Shown: one piece after another, positions 1 to 11,348 of the stretch
How the letters are laid out: every line of letters starts with the position of its first letter
How positions within the stretch are numbered: the stretch's first letter is position 1
Origin: Moesziomyces globuligerus
Lineage: Eukaryota; Basidiomycota; Ustilaginomycetes; Ustilaginales; Ustilaginaceae
Assembly: GCA_030849465.1 (NCBI GenBank)
Contig: JARVLF010000016.1
Coordinates: 1,550,001-1,614,000 of the forward strand
Length of the DNA: 64,000 nucleotides
Direction of reading: 5' to 3'
Made by a program: the position numbers and the translations under genes
The notes under the pieces: generated by a model
What the model saw: the letters and a program-made list of their open reading frames with translations, nothing else
What the model was told of the DNA's origin: nothing
The model's database searches: none

Positions 1-124
1 ACGTCCTCGCCTTTGACGTTTGCCCTCTTCCCCCACCCAAGCTCAAGCTCCCCCAACCTCTCCATCAACATACCCTGTCCACACCTCCCTTCGGTCCTGT
101 CGTCGACGGACCTCGCTCGGCTCA

Positions 125-2772
125 ATGAACCGCAAGCCGCTGGCTCCAGCTTCAACCTCGGTGACCAATGTTACCCAGGCGACCCTCCGATCCCACTCCC
201 GAGCTGCCCACGGAGGCTCGGGCACCTACACGGAGATGCGCGCACAGATTCGCAAGGAGCGCGAGCACGAAAAGCAGCAGCGACACGTTGGCACCGCCGC
301 TGTCCACGCTGCTAGAGATGCCGATCCGCTCACAAGGAAGCCGCTACCATCAGCCTCTGCCAACATCTCTTCACACCTCTCGGCCAGCATCTCGGATCAG
401 AAGATCAGCCAATTTTCCCACAACGACGACCAGAGTACCGACGACCAAAGCACGGAAAAGAAGACCTACCTCCGCGTCCTCGCCCCGTCCAGCTTCGCTA
501 TGAGCACCGACAATGTCTCCAACATGTCGACAGCCTCCAGCCAGGTCTCATCCTCCTCCTCCACCGGCCTCGTCAAGAAGCGCAGCCAGACCCTGTCCAC
601 GCAGCAGCAGCAGCAGCAGCAGCAGCAGGCTCAGATGCATGCTCAGGCTCAGACGCATCAAGCCCAGCTGCAACAGCAGCAGCAACTCCAGCATCAACTT
701 CAATATCAGCACCAACAGCAGCTTCGTCATGAGACCCTCTACGCGTCCAAAGAGGACCCTCTATCCCGCATCAGCTCACCCCTCGAGCAGACCGAGCAGT
801 CCGTAAGTAGAAAAGGTTGCCACGGAGCAGCAGCGATCCCTGAGCACGAGCACCGTTCGTCAGCGAGGCATCATCAGCGGAGCGATTGAAAGGTCGACTA
901 ATCATCCTGGCTTCAACTCAATCACAGATCGGTGTCGATGCCCTGCAGGCCGCCTTCTCCGCAAAGTACTATGAGCTTGCCAACAAGTGCAAGAACTGGG
1001 AGAAGTACGCCGCCAAGCTGCGCGCACAGCTCGGCGCGCTCGAAGCCGAGACTCGCGTCCTCAAGGAGCAGAATGCCCAGCTCGAGTCCGAGAACGCCGA
1101 GCTCCAAACAGTGCTTCGTCAAGAAGCAAAGACTCGAAGCCAGCTTGAAGGTCGTATGACTACGCTCGAGGACTGCCTGACTCAACGCAGCTTGTCCGGA
1201 GGAAATCTCGGTGCCCAGTATCGCGCCGTCGACGTTCTGGACTTCGATCACCTCTCGGTCCCATCCGCGCCCTCTTCCGCAGAAAAGAACACCGACGCCG
1301 CCTTGGCTCCACGTCACACCCCCTACTGCTCCTCCGATCTCCAGCTCGACGACCGCTCCGAGCTTCGCCCTTCAGCAGCCGCCCATGCCGATGCAGTCTC
1401 GCTGGGGCAGACAGACACTCTGGCCCAATCGTTGGAGGTCGAAGTCGGGGCCAAGTACGCCACTTCCAATCGCGAGTTCTCGGTGGAGACGGCCGCCGGC
1501 AATGTGGCCACCGCCCGCACCATGGCTGGGCTGCAGAGCCCGCTGCCACAGTGGTCCTCGGGCGATGGCGGGGCAGCTGGACTGGTTGCAGAAGGTCGAA
1601 GCTCTCGCCTCGGCACTCGCTCGGACGTGCCTGACAAATTCGTCGGCCACCAGCGATCCGGTACGGTGGGAGCTTTGGGCATGGTTGTCCCACGCTCTGG
1701 AACCGTCATGGGCGACTATCGAGGCAGTCACGCCTTGACCTCGCAGGCCCTCGCCCACCAAGACGCCATCGAGACCATCGCACGTCCAGCTTCCGCACAG
1801 CGATTCCACGGCACCTACCTCGAGAGCAACATCACCACCACGGCGGCGAGCATCGTCGCCAGCACGGGCGTGACGAAGGCCGCTCTGCAGAGCAAGCGTC
1901 GGAGCACCGTCTCGGGCGACCGCGGGCCGAGCCTCAGCCTGGCACAAATCGTCAAAGGCGCGCTCACTGCTTCCGGGGTCGTTGCTGCGTCGTCTTCCGC
2001 CTCCTTGAGCCGCCATTCGAGCCCCAGCGACAAGGCGCTTGCCAGCAGCGACTACCTCCAGGAATGCGTCGAAAAGCGACGTGAGGCGATGCGATCCTCG
2101 TTCAACGCGCAGCAGAAAGGCATGACGCCGGTCGGCAGTCAGACGGTGCCATCGCGGCCCGCCTCTCGTGCGGTGTCTCGCCTCAGCACACAGTCGGGCA
2201 CCCGAACACGTAGTCGAGCGGGAAGCGTCCACGACGCTGTTCCCGTGGCGATGGAAGACATCTTCTGCAACCAGACGACGGTCATGGCGCACTCAAACGA
2301 GACCTCGCCCGAGTTCCTCACCGAGCAGCTTGCTGCTACCGGCCTGGACGCACATGCCGATATCTCGGCCGCTTCGCAGCGACTCATGGCGGCGACCGAG
2401 AACCAGTCTGTCCGTCTGATGACGCGCAAGGAGCTGAGCAACGCGTCGAGCCCCAGCTCGCTCGTCTCGGCCTCTCCGGCCAAGGAGGCGGAAGGGCAGG
2501 TCTCTTTTGAGCGCAAGCTCTACATTCGCTTCCAGCAGGAGCTCAACGCGGAAGAGTTTCAGAAGTTTGAGCGCTGCATCCAGCGCTACGACTTTTTGGA
2601 CATCCCGCTCGAGGGCAACAAGGGCCTCATCACGCGCGTCAAGCGTCTCTTGCTCGTCTCGGATCCCGATCTGCGCTCCAAGCCCGACAAGCTCAAGGTG
2701 CGCCAGCAGCTCGCGCGCGACTTTGAAAAGATGGCAAAGAACTTCAGCCAGGCGCAGAGCTCTCAGTCGTGA
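125..2772 (+). CDS. Poly-Q, coiled-coil protein of unknown function (2 exons)
   Basis: Two exons, 125..802 and 928..2772, give about 840 residues. The 125-bp intron has a GTAAGT donor at 803, a GACTAAT branch-like site near 893 and an ACAG acceptor, and is phase 0. An in-frame stop at 14-16 makes the ATG at 125 the first usable start. Residues about 158-205 are glutamine-rich, beginning with a run of nine Q and continuing as Q/A/H mixtures. The start of exon 2 (about 235-300) is a heptad-rich coiled coil. A long Ser/Ala-rich disordered middle follows. The last 80 residues (about 754-832) look folded and conserved, with motifs such as FQKFERCIQRYDFLDIP and RVKRLLLVSDP. I do not recognise the family. 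The coiled coil plus a small C-terminal domain suggests a scaffold or cytoskeletal role, which is inference only. Confidence 0.8.
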
Positions 2773-3856
2773 AGCAGGCGGACAAGGTCGGAAACCATCA
2801 CTATGCGCCATTGGCCTACCAAAAGTATCATCTGCTTAGCGACGATGATCGATATCTCGGCATCTTGCCTTCAAGTAGAGCTCTCTTGTATCCTCGCCTT
2901 GTGTCTGTTCTGTATCTTGCCACGAGACGGTTCTGTTGTCTTTGCTTCCACGAGCCCTTGCGCCGCGGGGTTTTTGCTGCGGCGTTCAATCGGTGCACGG
3001 GAAGGTTTGGCACCCTCGCATCGCCTGTCCTTTTTTGTTGTTTGCATCGCTTTCCACTACGCTCTCTTTCTCTCCGCACACACGTTACTTTCGATGCGTG
3101 ATCCTGACGATCGACCTGTGTGGCTGCGTATGCCTGCGTATGTCTGTGTGTGCCTGTGTGTGGACCTGTGCGTGCGATGGTGCAGAGTGCCTTGGCGGCG
3201 AAGAATGAGTCCTGGTTTCAGTGTCCAAGCCTGTGCCTTCCCAGGCGCAGGACGAAAGTTCGTGTCCAAGGCGGTTCTTCACCAAACGGCGAAACCAACC
3301 AACGACGGCTGTATGAGCGGGCGAGCCGGGCTGCCTTAAAGGCTGCGAGTGTTGCAGTCCCCCATCGTTCTGTCGCGATTCGACAAGACATTGCCGATCA
3401 AAACCCAACAACCCCCGCCCCCCCCCCCCCCCTCTGGTCTTAAGAATGTAAGCATGCTTTTTTGTTAGCCTGAACCCGATCGCAATTCACACTGAGAAAG
3501 TGCTAGACTGCCCATCAGACCAGGACCGCTTCGCTCCCGCCTTGACTTGTGCGGCTGCTCACCACACTCACCAAAGCGCTTCGCCAGCCGTTCCTACCAA
3601 ACCAGCCAATCTTGGCAGCGTGTGTGCCGAGACCGTACGTGAGGATCCACTCGCTCGTTGTCTCGACTCACGTCTTGGTCAGTTGCGTATCGTCGCCTGC
3701 CAAATCCTCACGAACCACGCGCACGTCTGTGTGTCTCACTTGGCACCGGAAGGGCCTCGCCCGAGTGCGTGTGTGCGCACGTTGGAGATTGCATGCGAAC
3801 GGCAAAGGGAATGCGAGCATGTATGGGCGGATGATGCAGGAACGAGGTGGGCGAGG
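2773..3856. other. Convergent intergenic region
   Basis: This lies between the 3' ends of the coiled-coil gene and RPA43 and should hold both 3' UTRs. It includes a TG-rich stretch around 3120-3170 and a run of 15 C at 3418-3432. No coding signature was seen on either strand. Confidence 0.6.
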
Positions 3857-4933
3857 TTACGCTTCCTTTCTGCGCTTCTTTTCGCGCGAGTCGGAGGGCG
3901 ATTTGGCGGCCAAAGACTTGCGCTTGGACTTGTCCCCTTTGGACTTTGACGGTGTCTCGACGGATGGAGGTTCGGCCTTGACGACATCTGGAGTCTCGAG
4001 GCTGGCAGGGTGGTCTTGCAAGCCGTCGTCGCTGGAGGAAGCGTCGTCCTGGTCCTGCCAACGGACGCGTCTTGGGGGTGTGGGAGCAGGCGAGTCGGCG
4101 GGAACGGTGGCCGGGTCTTTGCGTGACGGGCTTGCAGCGCCCAAGCCGAGGGCGTGGGACGGAAGCAGGCTCTTTTTGAGGTACGAGCGGTCGAGAGTCG
4201 GAGGCGGGCCTTTGAAAGGATCAGAGAGGAGCGAGCCATGGAGCGAGAGCATGTGATTCGCCACGGTCAGGCTGATCACCGTAAACGCCAACTTGCCACT
4301 CGCACCTCCGAGACGCGAGCCATCGTGCTTGCTGCGCCAGTATCCGAGGCCGTGATCGTGGAGCGAGGGGGTATCTGGATCGGTGGCATCGTTGAGGACG
4401 AACTGCCACTCCTCCTCGGGCAGGTGCGAAGCAGGGATCGAGGCGTTGAAGAGTCCGTACAGCAGCAACGAGACGTGCGATGGCGACGAGAGGCAGATCG
4501 TCCCCTCGAGCATCTGACCGATCTTGGGCCTCCATGCGACGCACTCGAATCCAACCGCCGCGGTTGCGAAGGCCGAGTCGGCAGAAAACAGCGCCGTGTC
4601 CTGCAGGAAGCGCGTGGGCGAATGCGTGATCAGAACGCCCGACAGCTGCGGCACGTAGCGCATCACGAGCGTGTCCATCAGGTCCGAAAACGCCGCGTAC
4701 GGATCGGTCGACCACACCGGCGGAATCGGCAGGTTGAGCACAGGATACATCGTCTCGAACGCCGACGTCACACTGCGCGAGCCCGACGCCGATGCACCGC
4801 CATCCTCGACGATGCTGAGCGGCACCGCGGATGCAGACGACGACTTGCGGCTCTTCTTGGACTCGGAGCCGGAGGATTTGGAATCGCGCCGCTTGCTCTT
4901 GTCCTTGCTCTTGCTCTTGCCGTCCTTAGACAT
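3857..4933 (-). CDS. RPA43: DNA-directed RNA polymerase I subunit Rpa43
   Basis: Predicted 358 residues, one exon. Rpa43 is the Pol I counterpart of Rpb7. It sits on the stalk with Rpa14 and forms the docking surface for the initiation factor Rrn3. The first 40 residues are a Lys/Ser-rich tail. Residues about 60-115 carry the Rpb7-N-like tip domain (MYPVLNLPIPP, YVPQLSGVLITH), and about 127-260 the OB domain, with the typical strand VGFECVAWRPKIGQMLEGTI. The C-terminus is disordered and basic, ending KKRRKEA. The open frame extends upstream of the chosen ATG but only through a TTG, so the Met before SKDGKSKSK was taken as start. The length is close to yeast Rpa43. It shares an 840-bp upstream region with the divergent Ran gene. 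Confidence 0.9.
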   Translation of the reverse strand: MSKDGKSKSKDKSKRRDSKSSGSESKKSRKSSSASAVPLSIVEDGGASASGSRSVTSAFETMYPVLNLPIPPVWSTDPYAAFSDLMDTLVMRYVPQLSGVLITHSPTRFLQDTALFSADSAFATAAVGFECVAWRPKIGQMLEGTICLSSPSHVSLLLYGLFNASIPASHLPEEEWQFVLNDATDPDTPSLHDHGLGYWRSKHDGSRLGGASGKLAFTVISLTVANHMLSLHGSLLSDPFKGPPPTLDRSYLKKSLLPSHALGLGAASPSRKDPATVPADSPAPTPPRRVRWQDQDDASSSDDGLQDHPASLETPDVVKAEPPSVETPSKSKGDKSKRKSLAAKSPSDSREKKRRKEA

Positions 4934-5773
4934 GGTGCTGCGATGTGGAGATGGCGATGCAAATGCGACTGGGACGGACGGTGGCGATGCCCAAGGGGTT
5001 TGGGTAGGGTCGAGAGGCTGAGAACCTGACGGCGGGAGGAGTAGGACGGTCAAAGGGCGTGTGGGGGTATCAGCGGTCGAGCTTGAGGATGGAGGTGGTA
5101 CCGTTCAATACTGCGCTGCACCCTTGCTTTGTCTCGAAATTTTTTCGCCTGGCAAGAAGGCGCCGCCGTGCGAAAAATTGGGCGCTGCTCGACCTCCACC
5201 GGCCTCGGAAGTCGGCCATCCTTCTTCGCACAATCGGGATCAGGCGCTACGTCTCCCCGATGCCAGCCGCGTTGGAGGCCATGTGGAGCGCGACTCATTC
5301 AAATCGATCGCAAGCCCCGTTGGCTGAATCGAGCGAGGTTCGAAATTCTTCGCGTCGGTGTTGGCGCAGAATCGCAGGCGAGTGGAATGTCTTTCATTCC
5401 GCTCGATCACCCGAATTTCGTCACGCACGCCCGTCCGCCGATGCAGCCTCGACAAAACTTTTGATTGCGCCCCTCTGCGCTGGCGCCTCATCGCCTCGGA
5501 GACAGCCTGCAGTGTTGAACTCACGTCACCGCCTGTCGGGCAAGAGCCAAGCGGCACGGCCACAACACTCTCGGCGGCCGGCAGTGACAGTCGACACAAG
5601 CCACGGGTGGCATTTTTTTTTCTGGACGGCTGCGTGTTGCCCGAATCCAGGCCTGCAAGCGAATCTGGTAAACTGACAGTACATAGCCTTGCCACTGCGG
5701 ACCGGTGTCACTTCTTCCCTCACACACACACACACACACACACACCACCGCATCCCGTCAAACATCGCCCACA
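4934..5773. promoter_or_regulatory. Divergent promoter region, RPA43 / Ran
   Basis: This 840-bp region separates the start codons of RPA43 (minus) and the Ran gene (plus). It must contain both promoters and 5' UTRs. The CA dinucleotide repeat at 5721-5745 lies in the probable Ran leader. No clear TATA box or gene was seen. Confidence 0.6.
5721..5745 (+). repeat. CA dinucleotide microsatellite
   Basis: An uninterrupted CA repeat of about 12 units ends 28 bp before the Ran start codon, within the likely 5' leader. If read through from an upstream in-frame Leu codon it would give a His-Thr run, but the conserved Ran start lies downstream. Confidence 0.9.
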
Positions 5774-6427
5774 ATGTCTGCCGAGAACCAGGAGATCCCA
5801 CAGTTCAAGCTCGTGCTCGTCGGCGACGGTGGTACGGGCAAGACGACGTTTGTCAAGCGCCACCTGACGGGCGAGTTTGAGAAGAAGTACATCGCCACGC
5901 TCGGTGTCGAGGTGCACCCGCTGCAGTTCCACACCAACTTTGGCACGATCTGCTTCAACGTCTGGGACACGGCGGGACAGGAGAAGTTCGGCGGTCTCCG
6001 CGACGGCTACTACATCCAGGGCCAGTGCGGTATCATCATGTTCGACGTCACCTCGCGCATCACGTACAAGAACGTGCCCAACTGGCACCGCGACCTGGAG
6101 CGCGTGTGCGAGAACATTCCCATCGTCCTCTGCGGCAACAAGGTCGACGTCAAGGAGCGCAAGGTCAAGACCGGCGCCGTCACCTTCCACCGCAAGAAGA
6201 ACCTCCAGTACTTTGAGATCTCGGCCAAGTCCAACTACAACTTCGAGAAGCCCTTCCTCTGGCTCGCGCGCAAGCTCGTCGGCAACCCCACCCTCGAGTT
6301 CGCCGCCGCGCCCGCCCTCGCTCCCCCCGAGGTCCAGGTCGACGAGCAGCTCATGGCCCAGTACAACGCCGAACTCCAGGCCGCCGCTGCCGCTCCCCTC
6401 CCCGACGAGGACGACGGCGACCTCTAA
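5774..6427 (+). CDS. GSP1: Ran GTPase (Gsp1/Spi1 family)
   Basis: An intronless gene for a 217-residue Ran protein, the small GTPase whose nucleotide gradient drives nuclear import and export and mitotic spindle assembly. All nucleotide-binding motifs are present: P-loop GDGGTGKTT at residues 17-25, switch I with ATLGVEV at 41-47, switch [18 protein letters not shown] at 65-80, GNKVD at 121-125 and the SAK motif at 150-152. The acidic C-terminal tail ends DEDDGDL, as expected for a Ran protein, and there is no CAAX lipidation site. The length matches Ran from other species. The ATG in the context ACAATGTC was chosen because Ran homology begins there. The absence of introns in such a conserved gene fits a smut-type genome. 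Confidence 0.97.
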   Translation: MSAENQEIPQFKLVLVGDGGTGKTTFVKRHLTGEFEKKYIATLGVEVHPLQFHTNFGTICFNVWDTAGQEKFGGLRDGYYIQGQCGIIMFDVTSRITYKNVPNWHRDLERVCENIPIVLCGNKVDVKERKVKTGAVTFHRKKNLQYFEISAKSNYNFEKPFLWLARKLVGNPTLEFAAAPALAPPEVQVDEQLMAQYNAELQAAAAAPLPDEDDGDL

Positions 6428-9400
6428 AAGCACAGAACCCCCTCCCTTTGCTCCCACACATCGTGCAGCTGAGATTGATGCCGCTCCTCGCCGCTTCAGC
6501 CGCAGCCCAGCCGCATCTCTGGCCGTGTCTCGCAGTGTGGTGCTCAAAGCACTGTGCGCTACGCTCAGCATGTTTCTTTCCGCCTTAATACCTGCATCGT
6601 GCCTCCCTTCGCGCAACATGCCAAGCATTCTCGTTTGTCTTTCCGGTTTTCGCACCCGGCTGTGTGCGTGTCTGCTTCTGCAGTCTGGTTTCATGACCTC
6701 AAAGCCGTCCGCGTTTGATGTCGTAGGTGCGGAGATCTGGTGTGAGCAACACTGAGCGGCAAGTCGCGATCCCGAGCAGGCTGTTACATCCTCGAAATCA
6801 CCAAATTTGCAGCGGGGGGATGTCTCGTGCGACATTCCGAGTTGGGCGGAGGGTGTGGAATTTTGGGGGGGTTGGGGCTTCGATGGTCTGTGCTTTTTTC
6901 TTCCAGAACACAGATTCACGCCGAGATGGGCTGGCGCTCTTTGATCGGGTTGCTGCTCGGGCTGCGCGGGCGACGCGTCGGAGAGCAGAGGGGCTGCGCA
7001 CGGAGCACCAGCGATGGCCCTGCGACGCGCGCCTTGTCACCACTGCCCTTGCTTGTCACGCTCAGCAGCCTCGATATGCGGCTCGATCCAGTCTAGCACA
7101 TCACCCTCAGCAGCCAGTATGCATACAGAATCTCGAAATGGATCGTCGCAACGTGAGAAGGTGAGGGTGTGGAAGCTCAGTGGATACAGTAGTCCGACGT
7201 ATCTTGCACAGTGAGCGTGCTTGCGCCGATCCGAGACAGGGCCAAGAAAAAAGCAAAGTCGTGTGCCACGAAATTAAGGCGGCGCTGGCGCTGATGCTGG
7301 TGCTGATGCTGGGGCTGGTGCTGGCGCTGTCTCAGTGCGATGGGCTGTGCAGAAACGAGAGCGGGCGGCGCCGAGGCCCAGGCGACGCTGGCTTTGGAAA
7401 CTTGAGCCAGCGCAAAGTCATCTCTGCAGCGCGTAAGCCTGGTTGCACACCGACGCAACGAGGGCTGCATTGCGCCGCGCAGCCAGGACCCAAGCCGTTT
7501 TTGCGGAGACACGCTGGGATTGTGCATCGGCAAGCGCGCCTGCCCGACTCCAGACCGTGCAGACCCGTACTGCTACAGTACAGTAGTAGCTCTGGGCTTT
7601 GATTGGGGGGCGACTGCCGATGCGAGCGAAAGGGATCGGCGTCGCGGCGCGTTGGACCATGCCGTCCGGATGCCCTTGCTTCTTCCAGCCAGAGCGCGTG
7701 CAGGTGAGTCGATAGCGAGTGCCGCAACGAGGCTCGGGGCGGACTGGCCGTGTGTGTCGGCTGCCGTGGCTCGGGTTGATCGATCTGGCCACTGGCTGTC
7801 CGCGCCGGGCGTGTGCTGGCCCCTTGCGTGCGTCGCGCCTGCCCAACCCGCGCCGAGCCCAAAGCACACACACACACACGCATCCTCGGGTGTTGTTTCT
7901 GTCTGCTTCCACCGTGGCAGCCTCAGCAAGCGCCGAGTGTGGTGCGCGTTCAAGCCGACACACACGAGATTCCGAGCCATTTGGCTAAAATCCAAGTTGG
8001 AATCTGAAATGGAGGAGCTTTCAAAGTGCCCATCGCGCATCGCTAAATTCAAGTGGGCTGATCTGATTTGTATTGGGACTCCTCGCGCTGGGGCTGTGAC
8101 TTGACAAGGGGGTTAAAGGAGGGCGCGGTGTCTGAGCTTCGTGGGTGCGCGTGCGTGCGTGTGTGTTTGAGAGAGAGAGAGTGCGCTGGCCAACGTCTGC
8201 GTCCGCATCCGCATCCGCATTTCGCATTCGCGTCGCTCACAGGCGCCGTCCGCCCGTTGTCGCCTCGGCCTCGCCCAAAGCAAGGCGCTGCTGCGCTTTG
8301 GGGCACATGCGCTCAGCGCGCGCGCCGCACTTCTGGCCACTTCTCTGCATTCGCCAATCTGGCTCGTCGCCGCGCCTGGCTTTGGGGGAGGCTGGCTATC
8401 CGCTCTCGAACCGCACACGCCCACCCACTCTGGCCCGCCCGCTCGCCCGCCCCTCTCGCTCGCCGCCTCTGCCTCTGTGTTCGCCCCCTCGCTCGCCCGC
8501 TCGCCCCGTCCGCGTCTCGGCGTGCCCACCCGCGCACGCCTTCCTTCGCCCGTTATCATCATCACTTCCACCAACCTGCCACCACCGCATCCTCGTGTCA
8601 CTTTGACCATCATCATCTGCATCTCCCTGTCCACTTCAGGGTAAGTAACATCGCCCCCTTCCCCTTGACAGTGCACGCCGTCCACCCCCCGACACCATCA
8701 GCGCAAAACCACTGCGGCGCTCCCCCACGATCGCCATCCAACGCGCGCCGATCCGCGTCCTTCGTCCCCACCCGCTTTCGCAGTCCTCGACGCCACCAGC
8801 CGCATCCCTCGACATCATACCTCTGCCATCCCATCGCAATCGATCACAGTGTGCGCAGCAACACGTTCAAGGCTGCATCATCTCTTCGGATCAACTCGCC
8901 ACGCAGTGTCTGTCATGTATGCCTCGTCCATACTAGAGTATCATGGCGTCACGTGCGAGGTCAGACGAGATCGCATCAGCATATCCACTACCTCGGGCTG
9001 GCCGTCGACACTGTACAGCCTATCTCGGTATTTTTTGCGCAGCCACAGGCCATCAGAACCACCGTCATCATCAACATGCGCCCTCGCCACCACCATGCCG
9101 TCCAATGGCAACAACCCATGAGCATTCGCCATCGCCGCAGTGTTGTCCATTGCGAAAGATCATCCGCATCGACAAGGCGTCGGGCGCCCTCCAGCACGAA
9201 AGACGGAGACATGGGCGTCCCAACACTTGCGTCTGCGGTCTTTACTTTGATGCACGACCCATCATCGGCCGCCACTGCACTGTCTTGGCCGCAGCTATCA
9301 GCCTCTCTGGTGACATTCCTGCTGACCCTTTCTCGCATCCGATCGTGTCCCGCTCGACTTCTCGACGCCACCTTGCAGCCTTTTTCACTCTTTGACGTTC

Positions 9401-9431
9401 CTAGAATCTTTCTACTACGACCAACTTCACA
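6428..9431. other. 3-kb intergenic region with probable long leader of the 14-3-3 gene
   Basis: No convincing coding sequence was found. The first part should be the Ran 3' UTR. Simple repeats include GCTGATGCTGGT-type units near 7290-7330, CA repeats at 7865-7879 and a GA run near 8170. From about 8400 the plus strand is pyrimidine-rich, as in fungal housekeeping promoters and leaders. A strong donor, GTAAGTAAC at 8641, could open a 5' UTR intron of the 14-3-3 transcript; I could not decide the acceptor. A TACAGTACAGTAGTAG motif lies near 7571. Confidence 0.5.
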
Positions 9432-10413
9432 ATGCCGGAATCGCGTGAGGACTCTGTCTACCTCGCCAAGCTCGCCGAGCAGGCTGAGCGATACGAGGGT
9501 AAGTCGTTTTTTTCTGGGCTTCCTGAAGCGCTCGCTTTGCAATGGAAAGCTCTCTCGCGCCCCCCATGCCAAGGCGGTGTGCGCCCGAGTGGACCTAGCA
9601 GAGCAGACTTCGAAGCTTGCGCGGACTTGTTCCCTGCGAACCCGCGAGAGCTGACCCGCTTTTGCCTCTTCGACTCGCTGATTCGCAACTACAGAGATGG
9701 TCGAGAACATGAAGCGCGTCGCTTCCTCCGACCAGGAGCTCACCGTCGAGGAGCGCAACCTGCTCTCGGTCGCCTACAAGAACGTCATTGGTGCCCGCCG
9801 TGCCTCGTGGCGCATCGTCTCCTCCATCGAGCAGAAGGAGGAGTCCAAGGGCAACGAGACCCAGGTCGCCATGATCAAGACCTACCGTGAGAAGATCGAG
9901 GCCGAGCTCGCCCAGATCTGCGAGGACATCCTCGACGTCCTGGACAAGCACCTCATCCCCTCGGCCGCCTCGGGCGAGAGCAAGGTCTTCTACCACAAGA
10001 TGAAGGGCGACTACCACCGCTACCTCGCCGAGTTTGCCACCGGCGACAAGCGCAAGGACTCGGCCGACAAGTCGCTCGAGGCCTACAAGGCCGCCTCGGA
10101 CGTTGCCGTCACCGAGCTGCCCCCCACCCACCCCATCCGCCTCGGTCTGGCGCTCAACTTCTCGGTCTTCTACTACGAGATCCTCAACAGCCCCGACCGC
10201 GCCTGCCACCTCGCCAAGCAGGCGTTTGACGACGCCATCGCCGAGCTCGACACGCTCTCGGAGGAGAGCTACAAGGACTCGACGCTCATCATGCAGCTCC
10301 TCCGCGACAACCTCACCCTCTGGACCTCGGACATGCAAGATTCCGAGAAGCCCACCGAGGCTGCTGCCGCCGACGCCCCGGCTGCCGAGGCCAAGGGCGA
10401 GGAGGCTGCTTAA
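9432..10413 (+). CDS. BMH1: 14-3-3 protein
   Basis: Two exons, 9432..9498 and 9695..10413, encode 261 residues. The 196-bp intron (donor GTAAGT, acceptor ACAG) splits the Glu codon of RYEEMVENMK, which reconstitutes the canonical 14-3-3 N-terminus. 14-3-3 proteins are dimeric adaptors that bind phosphoserine/threonine motifs and control signalling, the cell cycle and metabolism. The signature [18 protein letters not shown] (residues 45-62) includes the phosphate-contacting Lys51 and Arg58. The Arg-Tyr pair of the pocket is in YHRYLAEF, and the second signature is around NLTLWTSD. The C-terminal tail is Ala/Glu-rich and variable, as usual. Codon use is strongly C-ending, consistent with high expression. 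The gene follows Ran on the same strand after 3 kb. Confidence 0.97.
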
Positions 10414-11348
10414 AGCGAGTCGAGATTGAAAGTAAAAAAACTCGCTCCATCCGCACGCTCGCCCCTCTCACCCCCCCTTTCCTCCCCTTTTGCTTCCTCC
10501 CCTCACCCACGCCCGCAGCTTTGCCTTCGTTTCCCCTGTTTTCCCCAACGTCCTTTGGAGGCCGTCGCTTTCGTCTCGCATCCCGGCGTTCCCGGTGCTC
10601 GATCGACCGATGCGCACGATGGCGAGGGCGGGAGTAGTGCGCCGCGTCGATCCCGCCTTTGCAGCCGGCTCGAGGTGTGTGCGCGACGCCCCCGCCCCTC
10701 TGCTGTCTCACATTGGCTGGTCTGCATGGGACACGGCGGGGAAGGGATTGTGCAGTACCTGTAAACCAGGTCATGTTACCGAATATCTTCCATTCGACGT
10801 CGTGCTATATCCAGAAGATCTCTCGTCCCGTCGCTGCGAGTCGTCGTGTGTGTTTGCGAAGCGCTAGGGTGTAAGACGGATCATGCACGAGTGTGCATCT
10901 GTGCATCTGTGGGCTCAGCGACGGATCATGGTCGCGGCCAAGGAGAGGAGGGTGGGCAAGTGTGCATGTTGAGCTGCCAAGCCCCTTTGTGTGTTTTTGC
11001 GAGGGTTCTGTACGGTACAGTACTGTACTCTGAGCGTGACTGTGTGAGTGGGCTTGCCCCGGCGCGCAGTTGGAAATAACGCGGCGCACGGCCAAGAAAG
11101 GTACAGTAGTAGTAGTTGGCAACTGACACCGCACCAGCCAACTCCACTTGCTCAGCCCTCCCCTTTGTCGCTCCTCACTCAAACGCACTCGTCTCCTCAA
11201 GGCCAGGTTCAAGCTCCACCGCTCGCTCCTTCCCACCCTTCGCACAGCTCTGGCCGCACACAAGCGCCCCCGCTCCCAGTCGCCGCTACTCCTTTGACGC
11301 GCCGCTCGTCCGCTTGGGGACGGCGCGATCGACACGGCTAGCCCAACC
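10414..11348. other. Intergenic region between 14-3-3 and AP-2 alpha genes
   Basis: This 935-bp stretch holds the 14-3-3 3' UTR and the AP-2 alpha promoter. A perfect 14-bp palindrome (GTACAGTACTGTAC) lies at 11015-11028, and a related GTACAGTAGTAGTAG is at about 11100. The 200 bp before the start codon are pyrimidine-rich. No gene was seen. Confidence 0.55.
11015..11028. promoter_or_regulatory. 14-bp perfect palindrome upstream of AP-2 alpha
   Basis: GTACAGTACTGTAC is identical to its own reverse complement. It lies about 320 bp before the AP-2 alpha start codon. Shorter relatives of the core recur in other intergenic stretches of this window. A dimeric factor site is possible but unproven. 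Confidence 0.3.
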
